A DNA stretch of 16,645 nt from an uncultured Sphingobacteriales bacterium (GTDB lineage: Bacteria; Bacteroidota; Bacteroidia; Chitinophagales; Chitinophagaceae), in NCBI GenBank assembly GCA_946479435.1, contig CAMLFX010000076.1, forward strand, positions 1-16,645. Direction: 5' to 3'. The notes beneath the pieces are model-generated. The model worked only from the letters and a program-made list of their open reading frames with translations, was not told the DNA's origin and did no database searches. The position numbers and the translations under genes were made by a program. This document shows positions 1 through 6,425 of this stretch, piece by piece. Each line of letters begins with the position of its first letter. Position 1 is the first letter of the stretch.

Positions 1-70
1 AGAGTGGCTAATGTGGTTATAGTTAAAACTAAGGTTTTATAAGTCCTAGTTTATAGAGGCTGTGCGTATA

Positions 71-241
71 TTACTTAGCAGCAAGGAAATCTTTTACTTT
101 ATCCTTGTGTACCATTTGCTCTTTAAAAGTGTAAGCACCGCTTTTAGGACTGCGTACAGCTTTGATCACTTTCGTATAGTTCTTTGCTTCCGCTGCCTGC
201 TTCGGGTCTTTCTTGATCGCGGTTTTAGCTGCTTTTGCCAT
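71..241 (-). CDS. DUF4295 family small basic protein
   Basis: This is a 56-residue lysine-rich protein starting MAKAAKTAIKK and ending VKDFLAAK. The middle, YTKVIKAVRSPKSGAYTFKE, matches what I know of the DUF4295 family, which in Bacteroidota is almost always encoded right after rpmB and rpmG. The ATG lies 21 bases past the rpmG stop, so the gene is very probably co-transcribed with the two ribosomal protein genes. The family has no proven function; its size, charge and neighbours suggest a ribosome-associated role, which is inference. In many relatives ftsY follows, but here the window ends before that can be seen. Confidence 0.86.
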   Translation of the reverse strand: MAKAAKTAIKKDPKQAAEAKNYTKVIKAVRSPKSGAYTFKEQMVHKDKVKDFLAAK

Positions 242-262
242 GACTTAATATTTTAAAATATA

Positions 263-445
263 TTATTTAATTTCTTTGTGAAGAGTCACTTTCTTCATGA
301 TCGGGTTGAATTTTTTCAGCTCGATACGCTCAGGAGTGTTCTTTTTATTCTTAGTGGAAATATAACGGCTAGTGCCTGGCAGACCGCTGTTTTTATGCTC
401 GGTGCATTCCAATATTACCTGAACGCGGTTCCCTTTTTTTGCCAT
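263..445 (-). CDS. rpmG: Large ribosomal subunit protein bL33
   Basis: This is a 60-residue protein with the bL33 pattern: [14 protein letters not shown] at the start, the [11 protein letters not shown] segment in the middle, and [10 protein letters not shown] at the end. It is the zinc-free form: only one cysteine (residue 14) remains, and the CxxC pairs of the zinc-binding paralogue are absent. It is a structural protein of the 50S subunit near the E site. It sits between rpmB (29 bases upstream) and the DUF4295 gene (21 bases downstream) on the same strand, the usual Bacteroidota arrangement. There is no obvious Shine-Dalgarno sequence, as is normal for the phylum. Confidence 0.96.
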   Translation of the reverse strand: MAKKGNRVQVILECTEHKNSGLPGTSRYISTKNKKNTPERIELKKFNPIMKKVTLHKEIK

Positions 446-474
446 TTTATAAAGAGTTTTCTTTTACTTAAAAT

Positions 475-711
475 TTAGATTTTCTCGCCCTGAGCGCGCA
501 GTTGTTTTACTACTGAGTACAAACCATTTTTATTGATTGTACGAATAGCGTCTGCCGCCAATTTAATTGTTACCCAACGGTCTTCTTCTACAAGGAAAAA
601 GCGCTTTGTCTGCAGATTAGGCAGAAAGCGGCGCTTTGCCTTCTTGTTAGAGAAAGATACTTTGTGGCCCGTAATGGGTTTTTTACCTGTTACCTGACAA
701 ACGCGTGCCAT
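475..711 (-). CDS. rpmB: Large ribosomal subunit protein bL28
   Basis: This is a 78-residue protein with the bL28 hallmarks: MARVCQVTGKKPITGHKVS at the start, then NKKAKRRFLPNLQTKRF, and a C-terminal helix with LAADAIRTINKNGLYSVVK. The length is normal for the family. It is a structural protein of the 50S subunit. It is the first gene of the rpmB-rpmG-DUF4295 cluster, and a well-formed Bacteroidota promoter lies 23 bases upstream of the ATG, so the three genes probably form one highly expressed transcript. bshB1 lies upstream on the same strand, 86 bases away, with no clear terminator between, so some read-through from bshB1 is possible. Confidence 0.97.
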   Translation of the reverse strand: MARVCQVTGKKPITGHKVSFSNKKAKRRFLPNLQTKRFFLVEEDRWVTIKLAADAIRTINKNGLYSVVKQLRAQGEKI

Positions 712-733
712 TGCTATACTTTTTTTAGGACTG

Positions 734-762
734 CAAAGGTAGTGAAAAAATAATAACCAACC
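734..762 (-). promoter_or_regulatory. Promoter for rpmB-rpmG-DUF4295
   Basis: On the minus strand, TACCTTTG (741 down to 734) fits the Bacteroidota -7 consensus TAnnTTTG. A TTG (760 to 758) stands 16 bases upstream of it as the -33 element. The ATG of rpmB is 22 bases downstream of the -7 box, giving a leader of roughly 18 bases. The bases just upstream (765-790) are A/T-rich with two copies of TTTCTGAAA-like sequence, which could help polymerase binding. The match is by eye. Confidence 0.55.
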
Positions 763-797
763 AGAGAATTTCAGAAAATATTTTCAGAAACTAATAT

Positions 798-1529
798 TTA
801 AGCCATTTTAGGATATATCAGTTGGTCAAGGTTATCAATGCCCGGTACATTTTCAGATATATATCCTTCCGCATAGGTTGTACCTATACGCTTGCCCAAC
901 AAAGAATGCCTTGCCTTCACTTTGTCCAGAAAATCGTTGCTGGCTATGTAAGTCATAGGTTCTTTTGACGATGGATCATGAAACTGGCTTTTATAGCACA
1001 GTATAGCCTCCATTTTCTGGTCCATACAATCGGTAATATCCACTACAAAAGTAGGTTCCAAAAACCTGTCTTGTATCATGTGAAACACCCGTTTCGGGCG
1101 CCAGGGCTCCTGGCTTTTTGCTTCGTAACGCGTTTCTATTTTACGTAAACCTGCTAAAAAACAGGCATCAGCTATCAGCCTGCCCCCTTTACCATGGTCG
1201 GGGTGCCTGTCTTCCAATGCATTAGCTATTATTATATCGGGCTGGTATTTACGTATGTATTGTACCAGTTTTAGTTGGTGCTCTTTGTCATTTTTAAAGA
1301 ACCCGTCTTCCATGCCTACATTTTCGCGTACCGACAGGCCCATAGCTTTCGCAGCGTCCTGCGCTTCCTGAAGGCGTAGCTCTGCGCTGCCACGTGTACC
1401 CAATTCACCCATAGTAAGGTCCAATATACCTACCGCCTGCCCCATACGGGCATGTTTTATCAAAGTGCCGGCAGCGCCCAGTTCAATATCGTCGGGGTGT
1501 GCCGCTATTGCCAGTATATGTAGTTTCAT
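798..1529 (-). CDS. bshB1: Bacillithiol biosynthesis deacetylase BshB1
   Basis: This is a 243-residue LmbE/PIG-L-type zinc deacetylase. BshB1 removes the acetyl group from N-acetylglucosaminyl malate to give glucosaminyl malate, the second step of bacillithiol synthesis in the cytoplasm. The zinc site is visible: AHPDD at residues 10-14 (His11, Asp14) and HPDH at 109-112 (His112). The GELGTRGS segment at 41-48 is typical of BshB1 rather than of other LmbE enzymes. Length is normal. The next upstream gene on the strand is the DUF4294 gene, 107 bases away. Its presence implies that bacillithiol is the low-molecular-weight thiol of this organism; bshA and bshC are not in the window. A 7-bp hairpin (1539-1560) sits just before its start. 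Confidence 0.92.
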   Translation of the reverse strand: MKLHILAIAAHPDDIELGAAGTLIKHARMGQAVGILDLTMGELGTRGSAELRLQEAQDAAKAMGLSVRENVGMEDGFFKNDKEHQLKLVQYIRKYQPDIIIANALEDRHPDHGKGGRLIADACFLAGLRKIETRYEAKSQEPWRPKRVFHMIQDRFLEPTFVVDITDCMDQKMEAILCYKSQFHDPSSKEPMTYIASNDFLDKVKARHSLLGKRIGTTYAEGYISENVPGIDNLDQLIYPKMA

Positions 1530-1538
1530 AATGCTGTT

Positions 1539-1560
1539 CCGGATAAATCAGAGTATCCGG
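1539..1560 (-). other. Small hairpin in the bshB1 leader
   Basis: CCGGATA (1539-1545) and TATCCGG (1554-1560) form a perfect 7-bp stem with an 8-base loop, ending 9 bases before the bshB1 ATG. On the minus strand no T-run follows, so it is not a convincing terminator for the DUF4294 gene. It may affect translation of bshB1 or be chance. Confidence 0.3.
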
Positions 1561-1636
1561 CTATGTTTTTTAGATGAATGCAGTGCAAAATAACATAATC
1601 GGCATCATCTGCTGAAATTTGGGCTTATAATCGCTA

Positions 1637-2287
1637 TCAATGATGCTGTTTCATTAACACCTGTTGCCTTTGGTAGCGATATTGGTAGTAGTTATTCGCT
1701 TCCAGCTCGGCTACTATATCTTCTATTTCTTTATCGCGATCGTAAGGATCGTATTCACGTTTCAGGCTGTTGTTGAAAAGCAGGGCAAGCGATTGCCATA
1801 CTACCGCCGAAAAACCACCTTTCAGCTCTTTAATAATGCCAAAACAATTTTTTCCTGTCTGCCTATTGATAAGCTTTACCAGTATTTGCCCCTGTGTTAT
1901 GGTAAGATCTTCCAACTCGCCTTTAAAACGCCTGTTCAGCTCTTTTTCCAGCGATTTCAGGTATTCTTTTCTCTTCCTCTTGTCATCTTCATATTTAGCC
2001 AGTGTTACATCTACATCCTTCAGCACATCGGCGGCTATTATAGCATAGGGATACACCTTTTGCACATTATAACGCAGCCTGGTGGCCTGTGCACGTTTAC
2101 GGGCATATTTACGCAGCATTGGCGCTGTTTTATACACGTCAGGGAGATAAACCATTGCAAAAGTATCGGCACCTACTACTATGCCTCCCAGCATAATAGT
2201 GTCATTGCCCGTTTGCGCTTTAGCGGGATAATGAAAGAGCAGCAAGATGACACTTGCCAGAAGACTTATGTAGCGTAATGGTTTCAA
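1637..2287 (-). CDS. DUF4294 domain protein, probably exported
   Basis: This is a 216-residue protein. Residues 1-24 form a signal peptide (basic start, hydrophobic stretch ISLLASVILLLF, AKA before Gln25). The mature part contains motifs I associate with DUF4294, a Bacteroidota family of unknown function: NVQKVYPYA at 74-82, TITQGQILVKLI at 129-140, GFSAVVWQ at 158-165 and EYDPY at 178-182. The stretch 96-125 is dominated by Lys, Arg and Glu and is probably helical. Location would be periplasm or envelope. It is divergent from the small lipoprotein at 2434 and precedes bshB1 on the same strand. No clear TAnnTTTG promoter was found upstream. The open frame on the opposite strand is a shadow. 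Confidence 0.85.
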   Translation of the reverse strand: MKPLRYISLLASVILLLFHYPAKAQTGNDTIMLGGIVVGADTFAMVYLPDVYKTAPMLRKYARKRAQATRLRYNVQKVYPYAIIAADVLKDVDVTLAKYEDDKRKRKEYLKSLEKELNRRFKGELEDLTITQGQILVKLINRQTGKNCFGIIKELKGGFSAVVWQSLALLFNNSLKREYDPYDRDKEIEDIVAELEANNYYQYRYQRQQVLMKQHH

Positions 2288-2383
2288 TAGTATGACAACT
2301 ATGTAAAATTCCTATTTTTTAGGTTCATTTCACATATCCACAATTATAAATATTTTACAAAAAACATTCAGTATCAGCCATTA

Positions 2384-2412
2384 TTGCCACAATTTGTCAT
2401 AGCTTAACTTTG
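2384..2412 (+). promoter_or_regulatory. Promoter for the 2434 lipoprotein gene
   Basis: TTG (2384-2386), an 18-base spacer and TAACTTTG (2405-2412) match the Bacteroidota -33/-7 pattern. The ATG follows 21 bases after the -7 box. It probably also drives the DCC protein gene downstream. Confidence 0.55.
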
Positions 2413-2433
2413 TAGGCATAAAAAAATCACTTG

Positions 2434-2667
2434 ATGAAATATAGATTAGCTCTTATAACGCTGGTATTAGCCACCAGCATCGTATCGTGCAAAAACAAAA
2501 CAGAGGCCATTAGCCGCAGCCAGATGAAAGCGAAAGTGGACTCGCTGGTAGGCATAAAAATGCAAGAAATAAATACACAGGCAATGGAAGACCTTGACCG
2601 CCGTATGGCCATAGAAGTAAAGGCCAAAACCGATTCGCTGGTACAAATATGTATGCAGAATAAATAA
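2434..2667 (+). CDS. Small lipoprotein with an internal repeat
   Basis: This is a 77-residue protein with a lipoprotein signal: MKYRLALITLVLATSIVSC, lipobox SIVSC with Cys19. I chose the ATG at 2434 rather than the TTG codon just before it, because of the promoter spacing and a normal lipoprotein start. The mature part is highly charged and probably one long helix. It contains the same 13-residue motif twice, KAKVDSLVGIKMQ (32-44) and KAKTDSLVQICMQ (63-75), 31 residues apart. I do not recognise a family. The DCC protein gene follows after 26 bases. The promoter and lipobox make it a believable gene, but function is unknown. Confidence 0.72.
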   Translation: MKYRLALITLVLATSIVSCKNKTEAISRSQMKAKVDSLVGIKMQEINTQAMEDLDRRMAIEVKAKTDSLVQICMQNK

Positions 2668-2693
2668 GGCCCTTTTCAAGGCCCATAGCTATT

Positions 2694-3110
2694 ATGAGTT
2701 ATAAAGACCAGCAACAGCCCATTTTGTTTTTCGATGGTGTATGCAACCTGTGCTCGGGGGCGGTACAATTCATAATGCGGCATGATAAAAAGCAGCAATT
2801 CCTTTTCGCATCGTTGCAATCGCCGCAGGGGGCGGAGGCTATGCGCGAAACCAGGATGGATGCCACGCAGCAACCCGGCAGCATCATTTTATACTATAAC
2901 GGCAAGTATTACCTGCAATCGGCAGCCATACTGCAAACAACGAAATTGCTGGGAGGCGCATGGGCCGCATTTTCAATACTGGGTATAGTTCCTGCTTTTT
3001 TGCGCAATGCGGTATATAGACTTATAGCACGCAACCGATACAAATGGTTTGGCAAGCGCGATGAATGCATGTTGCCCACCCCTGAAAACAAAGCGAGGTT
3101 CCTGCAATAA
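2694..3110 (+). CDS. DCC-type (DUF393) thiol-disulfide oxidoreductase-like protein
   Basis: This 138-residue protein belongs to the DCC (DUF393) family, named for the DxxCxxC motif seen here as DGVCNLC at 14-20 (Cys17, Cys20) after the strand ILFF. The other family signature, ARNRYKWFG followed by Cys125, is at 112-125. Length is normal. The family is annotated as a predicted thiol-disulfide oxidoreductase with a thioredoxin-like fold, but no reaction is established. The hydrophobic region about 85-105 may be amphipathic or membrane-associated. It follows the small lipoprotein by 26 bases and is probably co-transcribed with it. Confidence 0.9.
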   Translation: MSYKDQQQPILFFDGVCNLCSGAVQFIMRHDKKQQFLFASLQSPQGAEAMRETRMDATQQPGSIILYYNGKYYLQSAAILQTTKLLGGAWAAFSILGIVPAFLRNAVYRLIARNRYKWFGKRDECMLPTPENKARFLQ

Positions 3111-3141
3111 AAATTTACCAAAATATTACAGCCTGTACCGC

Positions 3142-3149
3142 TAATTTTG
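3142..3149 (+). promoter_or_regulatory. -7 element almost touching the 3155 start codon
   Basis: TAATTTTG fits the TAnnTTTG consensus exactly and ends 5 bases before the ATG at 3155. A clear TTG at the -33 position was not found. If it is active, transcription would begin at or within a base or two of the ATG, giving a leaderless or near-leaderless message. The gene might instead rely on read-through from the DCC gene 44 bases upstream. Confidence 0.4.
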
Positions 3150-3154
3150 AAAGC

Positions 3155-4609
3155 ATGAAGTTGTTGAAACCCATTTTTTTTATTCTCATTCTATTTACTA
3201 TACATCTGCATGTCAATGCCCAGGATGTAGTTTATTCGCCCTACGAAAAATTTGATGTTCGCGGCAGCGATTTCGCCGTAGTAGGCAAAGTAGGTAGCCG
3301 CATTTACACTTACAGGGGCTCAGCGGATGGTTTTTTCCTTGATGCTTATGATGACAAGATGGACAGGCTGGCGACCGTACTGCTCGACTTCTTTCCTAAA
3401 AGAATATATGCTACCAAATTCATTGCTTACAGTAACCAGATAATTGTACTATACCAGTCGGTTGAAGGTAATACGGTAATACAATATGCCGCCCTGCTGG
3501 ATGATATGGGACGCCTTGTAAAGCAACCTGTAAAACTCGACGAAGAAAAAACCGGCCTGTTTGGCCCTAATAAAGAATACTTTACCTCTGCAATATCAGA
3601 AGATAAAAAACACATCTTCATTTACAAAACCGAAGAAAAAGGCAGCGAACTTATATTAACAGGCAAGTGGGTAGATGACCAACTGAATATAAGCGAACGC
3701 GTAACAGGAAATTTCAGCGCCGACAATACACTGACTAATGGCGAAGGGATGATAGCTAATAATGGCACTTTTTACCTTCCGGTATATACACCAATTGGCG
3801 GCAGAAGCTTTGCTGACCAGCTTTGGTTGCTTGAGCTCACTAAAAACAACAATACGTTCAAACCCGTATCTGTACCTCTGAACAATAAATTTGCCGCGGG
3901 TGTTTATTCTAAGATCGACAATGCAAAAAACAGGATATATATTGGCGGCTTTTATTCCGATAAAAAGAATGGCAGCCTGGAAGGCGTACTCTACACTTAT
4001 TACGATATAGCAAACCAGTCTTTCGAAAGCAGGAAGAATATAGCCTTCGACGAGCAATGGCGCCTTTCTACCGGCGAAAGAAATAAAAAGCGCGCGTTTG
4101 ATGGCTACCAGGCACGCCAGTTAATAGTAAAGAACGACGGTGGCTTTGTACTGATTGCAGAAGACTACTATATAACTACCCGCAATAATTATTCTCCGGG
4201 CTTTGGCTATTACTCCATGTACTATCCTTCAATGGGCACATCTATACGCGAATATCATTATAACGACATACTGGCCATGTCTTACAACAGCGAAGGCGTA
4301 AAGGAATGGCATACTTTCATTCGTAAAGACCAATACTCGCAGGAAGATGGGGGTATCTTCTCTTCTTACGCACTACTCAATACAGGCGGTTCGCTTGGTT
4401 TTCTCTTCAATGATTTCAATTCGGCCCGTTCACGCATACAACTTGCTACAATCGATGGCGGCGGCAGGCTGGAGATGAGATCGCTGGCAGCTAATAAAAG
4501 CGATGACCCCGATTGGTTGCCCCGGTCGGGCAAGCAGGTGTCGGCCCGCGAAATGGTTGTACCTTGCCTGCGCAAAAGACAGATATCTTTTGCTAAAATT
4601 ACTTTCTAA
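3155..4609 (+). CDS. Secreted protein of unknown function, possibly beta-propeller
   Basis: This is a 484-residue protein. Residues 1-22 are a signal peptide (MKLLKPIFFILILFTIHLHVNA, then Gln-Asp). The mature part alternates short hydrophobic strands with charged loops. It has recurring phrases that resemble propeller blades, such as KHIFIYKTEEKG, NRIYIGGFYSDKKNG and GGFVLIAEDYY. A Tyr-rich loop lies near 345-375. No catalytic motif, lipobox or C-terminal T9SS domain is visible, so it is probably periplasmic. The beta-propeller idea is inference from strand rhythm alone. The membrane protein gene at 4623 starts 13 bases after its stop, so the two are likely co-transcribed. Confidence 0.82.
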   Translation: MKLLKPIFFILILFTIHLHVNAQDVVYSPYEKFDVRGSDFAVVGKVGSRIYTYRGSADGFFLDAYDDKMDRLATVLLDFFPKRIYATKFIAYSNQIIVLYQSVEGNTVIQYAALLDDMGRLVKQPVKLDEEKTGLFGPNKEYFTSAISEDKKHIFIYKTEEKGSELILTGKWVDDQLNISERVTGNFSADNTLTNGEGMIANNGTFYLPVYTPIGGRSFADQLWLLELTKNNNTFKPVSVPLNNKFAAGVYSKIDNAKNRIYIGGFYSDKKNGSLEGVLYTYYDIANQSFESRKNIAFDEQWRLSTGERNKKRAFDGYQARQLIVKNDGGFVLIAEDYYITTRNNYSPGFGYYSMYYPSMGTSIREYHYNDILAMSYNSEGVKEWHTFIRKDQYSQEDGGIFSSYALLNTGGSLGFLFNDFNSARSRIQLATIDGGGRLEMRSLAANKSDDPDWLPRSGKQVSAREMVVPCLRKRQISFAKITF

Positions 4610-4622
4610 AACTGAATAACCG

Positions 4623-5603
4623 GTGCTGCGACTGATACGCGATAAGAGCCCTTACACGGTAATTATCCTGCTTATTTACACCTTACTTATTAAGCTGCAA
4701 GCGCTTGCCCACCCCGTGTTGCCCATTACCAACAACGAACACCTGCTGTACAGCAGTATAGTTAACATATTCAGTTTTGCTTTAGGCAAAAGTGCATTTG
4801 CCTATACTTTGCTGTCGGTAGTTATGCTGTTTATGCAGGCTATATACCTCAACGCTATTGTAGTCAGGCATAAACTTTTCGCCAAAACCACGTACATACC
4901 GGCATATTTATATATCACACTTTCTTCCCTGCACCCTTCTTTAAGCAGCTTTAGCGAAGCATTGCTAATAAACTGGTGTATGCTGGGCACGCTGCATATA
5001 CTGCTCAATTTCCATAACACTACCCAGCCACGCAAAATGGTATTCAACGCAGGCTTTTTAGCCTGTATAGCCGCCTTATTACATTTCCCTGCTTTGGGCT
5101 ACATAATTTTACTTTGCTCTGCCTTATTACTTTTACGCAGCTTTAACCCTGCCGAATGGGTGGTAGGGCTGATGGGTTATTTTACCCCTATCTATTTTTT
5201 TACAGCACTATTATTCCTTTTCGATGAGCTAAGCCTGTTTAAGTTATGGCCGGCAATAGGCTTGCATTTTCCGCAAAAAATTACCGCGCATGCTTATATC
5301 GTAGTTTTAATAATTGGTATTGTTACATTAATGTGCTGCGGTTTATTTGCCTTACAGGCATTCATTTCGAAAGTGAGTGTATTCATGCGGCGCAACTGGG
5401 TGCTTATCATGACATATTTATTTATATCTATCATTATATGTTGTTTTACCGTAAAACCTATGCATAATATATGGCTGATCGCTATACCAGCATCAAGTCT
5501 TGTTATTGCCCACCCACTATATCTTGAAAAAAGTAAATGGTTTAGTAATTTTGCGTTTTATTTTTCCCTGCTTGTTGTGCTTGCTTGCCAATGGGTACTT
5601 TAA
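4623..5603 (+). CDS. Polytopic inner-membrane protein, DUF6427-like
   Basis: This is a 326-residue, very hydrophobic protein with about eight to nine predicted membrane segments, for example near 12-30, 45-82 (two), 110-130, 140-170, 180-200, 223-248, 262-276 and 305-325. The opening LRLIRDKSPYTVIILLIYTL resembles the start of DUF6427 proteins of Bacteroidota as I remember them; this is recognition, not a search result. The start must be the GTG at 4623: an in-frame TAA lies two codons upstream, and the conserved opening begins directly after it. No transport or enzyme motif was recognised. It follows the secreted-protein gene by 13 bases and precedes purQ by 26. Confidence 0.75.
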   Translation: MLRLIRDKSPYTVIILLIYTLLIKLQALAHPVLPITNNEHLLYSSIVNIFSFALGKSAFAYTLLSVVMLFMQAIYLNAIVVRHKLFAKTTYIPAYLYITLSSLHPSLSSFSEALLINWCMLGTLHILLNFHNTTQPRKMVFNAGFLACIAALLHFPALGYIILLCSALLLLRSFNPAEWVVGLMGYFTPIYFFTALLFLFDELSLFKLWPAIGLHFPQKITAHAYIVVLIIGIVTLMCCGLFALQAFISKVSVFMRRNWVLIMTYLFISIIICCFTVKPMHNIWLIAIPASSLVIAHPLYLEKSKWFSNFAFYFSLLVVLACQWVL

Positions 5604-5629
5604 ACAGATCATAGCTTTAAACTAAATAA

Positions 5630-6325
5630 ATGAAATTCGGAGTAATCGTTTTCCCAGGGTCTAACTGCGACCGCGACATGATGCATGCTTTACAAGACGA
5701 CCTGAAACAGGAAGTAGTAATGCTTTGGCATAAAGACAATGACCTGAGCATGTTCTCGAAAGATGACTGCATTGTACTGCCGGGCGGTTTCTCTTATGGC
5801 GATTACCTGCGTTGCGGTGCCCTGGCGCGCTTTAGCCCTATGGTAGAGCAACTGATAAACTTTGCTAACAATGGTGGCAAAGTATTGGGCGTTTGCAATG
5901 GCTTCCAGATACTTTGCGAAGCAGGTTTACTACCGGGAGCCTTGCTGCTGAACGACCACCAGAAATTTGTTTGCAAGAATGTATTCATCAAAGCCGAAAG
6001 CGATGCCACTTTTGTAGGCAAGAATGTAGGCGCCAATAAAGTATTGAAAATACCCGTAGCCCACGGTGAAGGCCGCTATTTTGCCGATGCTACTACACTG
6101 GAACAAATGAACAAGAACAACCAGGTGGTTTTTCGCTATTGCGATGAGAACGGTGAGGTGCATATTAATGCCAACCCCAATGGCGCTACTACTAATATTG
6201 CCGGCATTTGCAACAGTGGGCGAAATGTGTTTGGCATGATGCCGCACCCTGAGCGTGCCTGCAGCGATGTGCTGCACAATATAGATGGACGCGCCATACT
6301 GGAAGCGTTCACGCTGATGAACTAA
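5630..6325 (+). CDS. purQ: Phosphoribosylformylglycinamidine synthase subunit PurQ
   Basis: This is a 231-residue class I glutamine amidotransferase. In the PurS-PurQ-PurL complex it hydrolyses glutamine and supplies ammonia for the FGAR to FGAM step of purine synthesis, in the cytoplasm. The start MKFGVIVFPGSNCDRD and the segment LPGGFSYGDYLRCGALAR are diagnostic. The catalytic triad is visible: Cys89 in GVCNGFQ, and His206 and Glu208 in PHPER. Full length for a separate PurQ subunit, so this organism uses the split enzyme and not the fused large PurL. purL and purS are not in the window. It sits 26 bases after the membrane protein gene, without a clear promoter of its own. Confidence 0.96.
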   Translation: MKFGVIVFPGSNCDRDMMHALQDDLKQEVVMLWHKDNDLSMFSKDDCIVLPGGFSYGDYLRCGALARFSPMVEQLINFANNGGKVLGVCNGFQILCEAGLLPGALLLNDHQKFVCKNVFIKAESDATFVGKNVGANKVLKIPVAHGEGRYFADATTLEQMNKNNQVVFRYCDENGEVHINANPNGATTNIAGICNSGRNVFGMMPHPERACSDVLHNIDGRAILEAFTLMN

Positions 6326-6425
6326 TAGTAATATGTGCGGGGTGATAGCTAAACTTTTCTTAAAGCCGGCTAACCGACCCAACGGAACTGAGTAGTACGT
6401 TTTCTTTATGAAGTAAATACACACA

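Noticed and set aside
26..52. Imperfect stem AAACTAAGG / CCTAGTTT downstream of the DUF4295 gene
   Set aside because: One arm has a bulge, GC content is low and no T-run follows on the minus strand, so I cannot call it a terminator.
1664..2278. 204-codon plus-strand open frame opposite the DUF4294 gene
   Set aside because: The minus-strand frame has a signal peptide and family motifs; the plus frame is compositionally odd and has no recognisable domain, so it is a shadow.
2668..2693. GGCC repeats between the small lipoprotein and the DCC gene as a terminator
   Set aside because: Only a 4-bp self-complementary GGCC pair is possible, and the spacing suggests co-transcription.
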